The translations under genes and the position numbers were made by a program. Of a stretch of 10,884 nucleotides of DNA, positions 6,776 to 10,884 are shown piece by piece; position 1 is the stretch's first letter, and every line of letters begins with the position of its first letter. The notes under the pieces are model-generated. The model searched no databases and was not told the DNA's origin. It worked only from the letters and a program-made list of their open reading frames with translations. The DNA lies in contig CALBYC010000113.1 in NCBI GenBank assembly GCA_937890135.1, positions 1 through 10,884 on the forward strand, given 5' to 3'. The stretch is from an uncultured Parabacteroides sp. (GTDB lineage Bacteria; Bacteroidota; Bacteroidia; Bacteroidales; Tannerellaceae).

Positions 6776-8707
6776 ATGATTTCAGTTGAAAATTTACGAG
6801 TTGAGTTTGGAGGATTCACGCTTTTTGATGATGTCTCTTTTGTGGTGAACAAGAAGGACCGCATTGCCTTGGTCGGGAAAAACGGGGCAGGAAAATCGAC
6901 CATGCTGAAGATCTTGGCGGGACTGCAGTCTCCGACGGGCGGAATCGTCAGCATCCCAAAAGGAACCACCATCGGGTATCTTCCCCAGCAAATGCAACTG
7001 AAAGATGAAAGGACTGTCCGCGAAGAGGCGGAGCAGGCTTTTGAGCATATCCATGAAATGGAACGCGAGATAGAGCGGTTGAACAACGAACTTGCCGAAC
7101 GGACGGATTATGAATCGGAAACTTACAACGGGATAATAGAGAAAGTCGCCCATCTGTCCGAACAGTTCCAAATGGCAGGAGGCAATAACTATCATGCCGA
7201 ATTGGAACGGACTTTGTTGGGGCTGGGCTTCAAACGGGAAGATTTTGACCGTCAAACGAATGAGTTCAGCGGAGGATGGCGCATGAGAATTGAGCTGGCC
7301 AAGTTGTTGTTGAGGCGTCCGGATGTCCTGTTGCTGGACGAACCTACCAACCATTTGGACATCGAATCCATCCAATGGCTGGAGAATTTCATACAAACGC
7401 GCGCCAATGCGGTGATATTGGTATCGCACGACCGTGCTTTTATCGATAATACGACTTCTCGCACCATCGAGATAGAGCTCGGGCATATTTATGATTACAA
7501 AGTGAAATATTCGGAATATGTCGTCCTAAGGAAAGAAAGAAGGGAACAACAATTGCGGGCTTACGAGAACCAGCAGAAGAAATTGGCCGATACGGAGGCT
7601 TTCATCGAACGCTTCCGCTATAAGGCGACCAAGTCGACTCAGGTGCAATCCCGCATCAAGCAGCTGGAAAAGATTGACCGGATAGAGGTCGATGAAGTGG
7701 ATACGGCCATGCTGAGCCTGAAGTTCCCGCCCGCTCCTCATTGCGGGCAATATCCTGTGATTGCCGAAGAGGTGGCGAAGCGGTATGGCGATCACCTCGT
7801 CTTCGAGCATGTGAACTTTTCCGTAAAGAGAGGGGAGAAGGTCGCTTTCGTGGGGAAAAACGGCGAAGGTAAATCTACTTTGGTGAAGTGCATCATGGGG
7901 GAGATACCTTTCGATGGTTCATTAAAACTGGCGCAGGGAGTCCGAATCGGTTATTTCGCACAAAACCAGGCGCAGTTGCTGGATGATAATTTGACGGTCT
8001 TTGATACCATTGATTACGTGGCCAAAGGGGATATCCGTACGAAGATACGTGACATTCTGGGGGCTTTCATGTTCGGGGGAGAGGCTTCGGACAAAAAGGT
8101 CAGGGTTCTTTCCGGCGGGGAAAGAAGCCGCCTGGCCATGATTCGTCTGCTGCTTGAACCGGTCAACTTGTTAATATTGGATGAGCCGACCAACCATTTG
8201 GACATGCGCTCGAAAGATGTGCTGAAAAATGCTTTAAAGGAGTTTGATGGAACGGCAATCATCGTTTCCCATGACAGGGATTTCTTGGATGGTTTGGTCG
8301 AAAAAGTTTATGAGTTCGGCAACGGGCGGGTTGTGGAGCATCTGGGGGGCATCTACGACTTTCTGGAGAAGAAGAAAATGGACAACCTCCATGAGCTGGA
8401 ATCGAACGTTCATGCACCTGATGAGCCGGTTGCGATGGAGCAGCCGACGGAGAACAAGCTGTCTTATGAAGCGCGCAAGGAACAAAACAAAGCGATACGC
8501 AAGTTGGAACGTGCCATTGCCGATACGGAAAAGAAAATAGAAAGTTTGGAGGAGCGAATAGCTGCGGTGGAGCAACAGCTGGCCACGCCTGAAGGGGCTT
8601 CCGATGTTTCGCTGTATGCGAATTACTCGGATTTGAAGAAAGAGTTGTCCGACATGATGGACCTGTGGACAGAGCAAACCGCGGAGCTGGAATCTCTGCA
8701 GAAATGA
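6776..8707 (+). CDS. ABC-F family ATPase (ribosome-associated, no membrane domain)
   Basis: This 643-aa protein has two ABC ATPase domains in one chain and no transmembrane segment, which defines the ABC-F group. Members bind the ribosomal E-site region and act in translation or antibiotic protection rather than transport. Domain 1 has Walker A GKNGAGKST (34-42), signature FSGGW (164-168), Walker B LLLDEP with Glu189, and SHD at 217-219. The interdomain linker at about 240-315 is the helical, basic segment that contacts the P-site tRNA region in known members (RFRYKATKSTQVQSRIKQLE). Domain 2 has GKNGEGKST (360-368), LSGGE (445-449), LILDE with Glu470, and SHD at 498-500. A charged coiled coil fills about 562-640, as in Uup/YdiF-type proteins. 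All catalytic motifs are intact. It stands alone behind its own promoter and ends at a convergent terminator. A housekeeping role is more likely than resistance, but sequence motifs alone cannot settle this. Confidence 0.95.
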   Translation: MISVENLRVEFGGFTLFDDVSFVVNKKDRIALVGKNGAGKSTMLKILAGLQSPTGGIVSIPKGTTIGYLPQQMQLKDERTVREEAEQAFEHIHEMEREIERLNNELAERTDYESETYNGIIEKVAHLSEQFQMAGGNNYHAELERTLLGLGFKREDFDRQTNEFSGGWRMRIELAKLLLRRPDVLLLDEPTNHLDIESIQWLENFIQTRANAVILVSHDRAFIDNTTSRTIEIELGHIYDYKVKYSEYVVLRKERREQQLRAYENQQKKLADTEAFIERFRYKATKSTQVQSRIKQLEKIDRIEVDEVDTAMLSLKFPPAPHCGQYPVIAEEVAKRYGDHLVFEHVNFSVKRGEKVAFVGKNGEGKSTLVKCIMGEIPFDGSLKLAQGVRIGYFAQNQAQLLDDNLTVFDTIDYVAKGDIRTKIRDILGAFMFGGEASDKKVRVLSGGERSRLAMIRLLLEPVNLLILDEPTNHLDMRSKDVLKNALKEFDGTAIIVSHDRDFLDGLVEKVYEFGNGRVVEHLGGIYDFLEKKKMDNLHELESNVHAPDEPVAMEQPTENKLSYEARKEQNKAIRKLERAIADTEKKIESLEERIAAVEQQLATPEGASDVSLYANYSDLKKELSDMMDLWTEQTAELESLQK

Positions 8708-8739
8708 CCTTCCCCCTGTCCGGTGCGGCCAATCGGGAA

Positions 8740-8777
8740 AACCGTCCCGTCCGTTGCTCAAAACGGACGGGACGGTT
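8740..8777. terminator. Bidirectional hairpin terminator between convergent genes
   Basis: Arms AACCGTCCCGTCCGTT (8740-8755) and its exact complement (8762-8777) form a 16-bp GC-rich stem with a 6-nt loop. It lies 32 bp after the ABC-F stop and 26 bp after the peptidase stop on the other strand. On the minus strand the stem runs into TTTTCCCG, a fair T-tract. On the plus strand only TTCATT follows, so termination there would rest mainly on the stem. Confidence 0.85.
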
Positions 8778-8803
8778 CATTCCAACGGGTGCGGCTGTTT
8801 TCG

Positions 8804-10204
8804 TCAATCTTCGTCGGCAAACATGGGATCCCATGCGGGCAGCTTGGTCGGTTTCTGTTTCATTACCTCTTTGACCTTGTCCGTGATGTATTTTTTGTCC
8901 ACGACCAACCGGAACATGTATTCGTCGAACCATTCATCGGTCATGATAAGGTGTCCGGCGTTGGCCCCGGGTCCCCAGCTGTTTTCCACCATCCATTTCT
9001 TGGGTTTCCCGTTCTTGTCAAGGTCAACGGCCATCAATGTCATGGCATGTGAAGAGCCGCTGGCAAATGTTTGGATGCGTTGTTTTTTGTCCATGCCGAA
9101 AGACGTGCCCATCAACGAACCGTAGTCGTAATAATTGACATCCAACATGCCTCTCGCGCGGTCGAAGAATTTACCCACGTCGCATGAAAAATAGAGCATC
9201 GTGCTGTCCTTGATGGATGCGACGGCCATTTCCTTGATTTCTTCGACGGGCAGGTTTACGTAAGTCCAATTTTCGCCGTCATAGACATGCCGGTCATAGT
9301 CTATCTCGTACAGCTTGTAGTATTCGCGGCTCGGGTCGTTCATTAGCATCACGTAGCTGTTTTTCAAATCCTTCCCGATGAATTCCTGATAGAACGATAG
9401 GGGCGTGTACTCTTTTGTTTCCACGGGCTTGCCTTTCGCGTCTTTGCGCGTCCAAGTGAATTTCGTAGGAGGCTCGCCCAGATTCAGTGCCAGCATCCGA
9501 TAAACGGTACCTAACATTTCGGTCTTTTTCTTTTCCAAGTCGGCTGCCGAAGCCCTTTTCGATGCCATTTCCCGCAATTCCAAGCCGTATTCCTTCAATT
9601 TCAATCCGATGAGATTGCTCATGCGGCCGGTGTTGTTGCTGCTGTTCGTCTCGACCATCACATCCGACGGCACCACCCCGTATTTGGTCAGCAGGTCGGA
9701 AACGCCCGTGAACTGCCCGCCGTCGCCGATGGGGTTCTTGAAAAGCCATTCCACCATTTTGTCATCCATCGGCTTGTCCTTGGTGTCGATGATTCCTTGG
9801 AGGAAAAGATTAGCTTTTTCCAGTTGGTCCCAGAAGAAAGAATAGTTTTGGGAGAATTGGAACTCTCCCATATTGTATTTGGCGATGACCTGTGAACGGA
9901 AGACATTCAGCCCTGTGAAAAGCCAGCACCGTCCGGACGAGCGTTGGTTGGTAATGCCCTTGCTCTCGACTTTGTCGGAAAAATAGGTGTCTGAGTTGTT
10001 CAGGCTTTCAGCATTTACCGCCAGCTTGTTGATGTCATTGTTGGCAATGGCATTGTGTATCGCCTTGTCGGAAGGAGTCCCTTCATACGATTGCTTGATT
10101 TGTTCCAGCATTTGTTGCGAAATTCCTCCCTTCCCTTGCTGCGCTTGCACTGATAAAGCAAGGCCCATGGCCAAAGCTGTTATCCATAAGTTCTGTTTTC
10201 TCAT
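8804..10204 (-). CDS. Secreted C1-family cysteine peptidase, bleomycin hydrolase / aminopeptidase C type
   Basis: This 466-aa papain-fold peptidase belongs to the C1B (bleomycin hydrolase/PepC) group, which are aminopeptidases that trim short peptides inside a hexameric barrel. Residues 1-22 are a signal peptide (MRKQNLWITALAMGLALSVQ, then AQ), so it is expected in the periplasm, whereas PepC and yeast Blh1 are cytosolic. The catalytic set is complete: Gln87 and Cys93 in NQRSSGRCW, His386 in GSSHAMTLM and Asn408 in VENSWGP. The usual long insert between Cys and His is present. The C-terminus LPAWDPMFADED matches the PepC-type ending LPAWDPM, but the last residues differ. In this family the tail reaches into the active site and sets exopeptidase behaviour, so the acidic ADED end may alter specificity; that is inference. 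It has its own promoter and is convergent with the ABC-F gene. Confidence 0.95.
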   Translation of the reverse strand: MRKQNLWITALAMGLALSVQAQQGKGGISQQMLEQIKQSYEGTPSDKAIHNAIANNDINKLAVNAESLNNSDTYFSDKVESKGITNQRSSGRCWLFTGLNVFRSQVIAKYNMGEFQFSQNYSFFWDQLEKANLFLQGIIDTKDKPMDDKMVEWLFKNPIGDGGQFTGVSDLLTKYGVVPSDVMVETNSSNNTGRMSNLIGLKLKEYGLELREMASKRASAADLEKKKTEMLGTVYRMLALNLGEPPTKFTWTRKDAKGKPVETKEYTPLSFYQEFIGKDLKNSYVMLMNDPSREYYKLYEIDYDRHVYDGENWTYVNLPVEEIKEMAVASIKDSTMLYFSCDVGKFFDRARGMLDVNYYDYGSLMGTSFGMDKKQRIQTFASGSSHAMTLMAVDLDKNGKPKKWMVENSWGPGANAGHLIMTDEWFDEYMFRLVVDKKYITDKVKEVMKQKPTKLPAWDPMFADED

Positions 10205-10228
10205 GTTATTCTATTTAATGTGATTGAG

Positions 10229-10236
10229 CAAAGGTA
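10229..10236 (-). promoter_or_regulatory. Bacteroides-type -7 box for the C1 peptidase gene
   Basis: The minus strand reads TACCTTTG, an exact TAnnTTTG match, 24 bp before the ATG at 10204. This is the same distance as in the ABC-F promoter. A weak TTTA lies 17 bp upstream where a TTTG -33 box would be expected. The leader is AT-rich with no Shine-Dalgarno. Confidence 0.6.
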
Positions 10237-10574
10237 ATGAAAATGGCGGGATATAAACGCTGAAGATGATGTTTTTATTAATTGGGGGAAACTTCTATCC
10301 GTGCCTTATGCAAAAGGCCTGGGGGGAATTGCCGGTTTTTGAGGTAATGGTTTGGCAACGGTGTGATCTGCTGCGTCCTTCCTTGAATTGCTTTTGTTTG
10401 TTGCAATGTAATACAAGAATCATGGCTCCAAAGGACGGTCGTCCGAAAAAAACTTCCAAAAACTTCCAAAAACTTCCCCCCTATTTTCAAAAGTGTGCAA
10501 ATTGCCCGAAATAAACGTCTATCATATTGGTTTACAGTTTTATATGTTTGAAAATAAAGTTGCATTTCAGCCGT
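10237..10574. other. Intergenic stretch with no convincing gene
   Basis: This is the first half of the 680-bp gap after the peptidase start. An open frame at 10266-10514 (82 codons) has poor protein character (many Cys, Met and Phe residues and no recognisable motif). Its last 30 codons, from an ATG at 10422, give a Lys-rich peptide (MAPKDGRPKKTSKNFQKLPP, then 10 residues) that partly just translates the tandem repeat. I do not annotate it as a gene. A 5-bp palindrome, GGACGGTCGTCC, lies within it. No TAnnTTTG box pointing right was seen. Confidence 0.5.
10448..10477. repeat. Short tandem repeat, three perfect 10-bp units
   Basis: AAAAACTTCC occurs three times in a row without mismatch, followed by a run of C. 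The 10-bp period is close to one helical turn. It is not part of any supported gene. It could be a protein-binding array, a slipped-strand tract, or chance. Confidence 0.75.
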
Positions 10575-10820
10575 TTTTGCGCAAATTCGAGGGCCGTTTT
10601 ATGACATCTTGAAACCTGCCGTTTTTTGCTTGCAATTGATAAAATCCATATACGGGAACAATGCCGACTTTGTTCTTTTCTTATGTGTGGCTATTTGGAT
10701 AGCGGCTGCCTCGGCTATGAAGCAGCCGAAGGAATTGATCGGATATGGGGACATAGAGTAGCGGACGTTAAAAAGGCTGGTTCCAAGATGTCATAAAACG
10801 GCCTTCAAATTTGCACAAAA
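10575..10820. mobile_element. 246-bp element with 46-bp terminal inverted repeats (MITE-like, unrecognised)
   Basis: The ends at 10575-10620 and 10775-10820 are inverted copies matching at 41 of 46 positions without gaps. They share an identical 20-bp core, GGCCGTTTTATGACATCTTG, at 10592-10611 and inverted at 10784-10803. The 154-bp interior has a 7-bp GC stem (CGGCTGC at 10703-10709, GCAGCCG at 10722-10728). There is no room for a transposase. Short open frames exist on both strands: plus 10683-10796, 37 codons, MCGYLDSGCLGYEAAEGIDR and onward; minus 10599-10754, 51 codons, MSPYPINSFGCFIAEAAAIQ and onward. Both end in KMS because their stops fall in the repeats. No clear target-site duplication flanks it. 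It could be a MITE, a deleted insertion sequence, or a long-stem RNA. The inverted repeat is certain; calling it mobile is inference. Confidence 0.6.
10775..10820 (-). repeat. Right terminal inverted repeat of the 246-bp element
   Basis: On the minus strand this matches the left repeat (10575-10620) with five substitutions and no gaps. Three of these are at the outer end (repeat positions 6, 14 and 17) and two at the inner end (38 and 43). The conserved centre suggests the core rather than the tips is what is recognised or constrained. Confidence 0.9.
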
Positions 10821-10884
10821 CAGACTTTTCAGAGGTGATTTTTATTTCATTAAATTTATGTATTACAACAATTTAACAACCGAT

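Noticed and set aside
6794..7486. 230-codon open frame antisense to the ABC-F gene
   Set aside because: It overlaps a strongly supported ABC-F coding region with intact motifs; the antisense translation shows no recognisable domain and is a compositional shadow.
8234..8933. Two long overlapping antisense frames (175 and 224 codons) across the ABC-F 3' end
   Set aside because: They run through the convergent terminator and the peptidase 3' end, and are rich in Arg, Pro and Ser without motifs, as expected of shadows.
10266..10514. 82-codon plus-strand frame in the right intergenic region
   Set aside because: Low-complexity, Cys/Met/Phe-rich translation with no motif, partly generated by the tandem repeat; no promoter seen.
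10565..10831. Near-direct ATTTCAG / TTTTCAG copies flanking the 246-bp element as a target-site duplication
   Set aside because: They are not identical and do not abut the inverted repeats at equal distances, so they are not evidence of transposition.

Overview
The window looks like chromosomal DNA of a Bacteroidales bacterium, most likely a Bacteroides- or Parabacteroides-type gut commensal. The evidence is a secreted LacZ-type glycoside hydrolase family 2 enzyme, a DUF3332-type lipoprotein, AT-rich leaders without Shine-Dalgarno sequences, and TAnnTTTG promoter motifs. Genus is an inference from gene content and style; no rRNA or other marker is present.

Layout, left to right. Positions 1-2547 (minus strand) carry the start of a tripartite efflux operon: a TolC-family outer-membrane channel, then a HlyD/MacA-type periplasmic adaptor that runs off the left edge. 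The inner-membrane pump should lie outside the window. A near-consensus sigma-54 -24/-12 element sits just before the TolC gene. About 90-110 bp upstream of its predicted start point is a perfect 22-bp palindrome containing two TGTC-N9-GACA dyads, which may be both the lacZ terminator and an enhancer for an NtrC-type activator. Positions 2708-6055 (minus) encode a full-length, apparently intact secreted beta-galactosidase. It is preceded by a 185-aa lipoprotein gene of the DUF3332 type (6126-6683, minus). A 92-bp divergent promoter region with mirrored -7 boxes separates that gene from a 643-aa ABC-F ATPase gene (6776-8707, plus). The ABC-F gene converges on a secreted C1-family peptidase of the bleomycin hydrolase/aminopeptidase C type (8804-10204, minus), with a perfect 16-bp hairpin terminator between them.

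The last 680 bp hold no convincing gene. They contain the peptidase promoter, a 3 x 10-bp tandem repeat, and a 246-bp element bounded by 46-bp terminal inverted repeats (41/46 identical, 20-bp identical core). I do not recognise this element; it resembles a MITE or another dispersed palindromic unit.

Functionally the window is mostly housekeeping and envelope genes: efflux, periplasmic galactoside hydrolysis, translation-factor-like ABC-F and periplasmic peptide breakdown. I see no defence system, CRISPR array or biosynthetic cluster. The two items most worth pursuing are the candidate sigma-54/enhancer control of the efflux operon and the unrecognised inverted-repeat element at the right edge.
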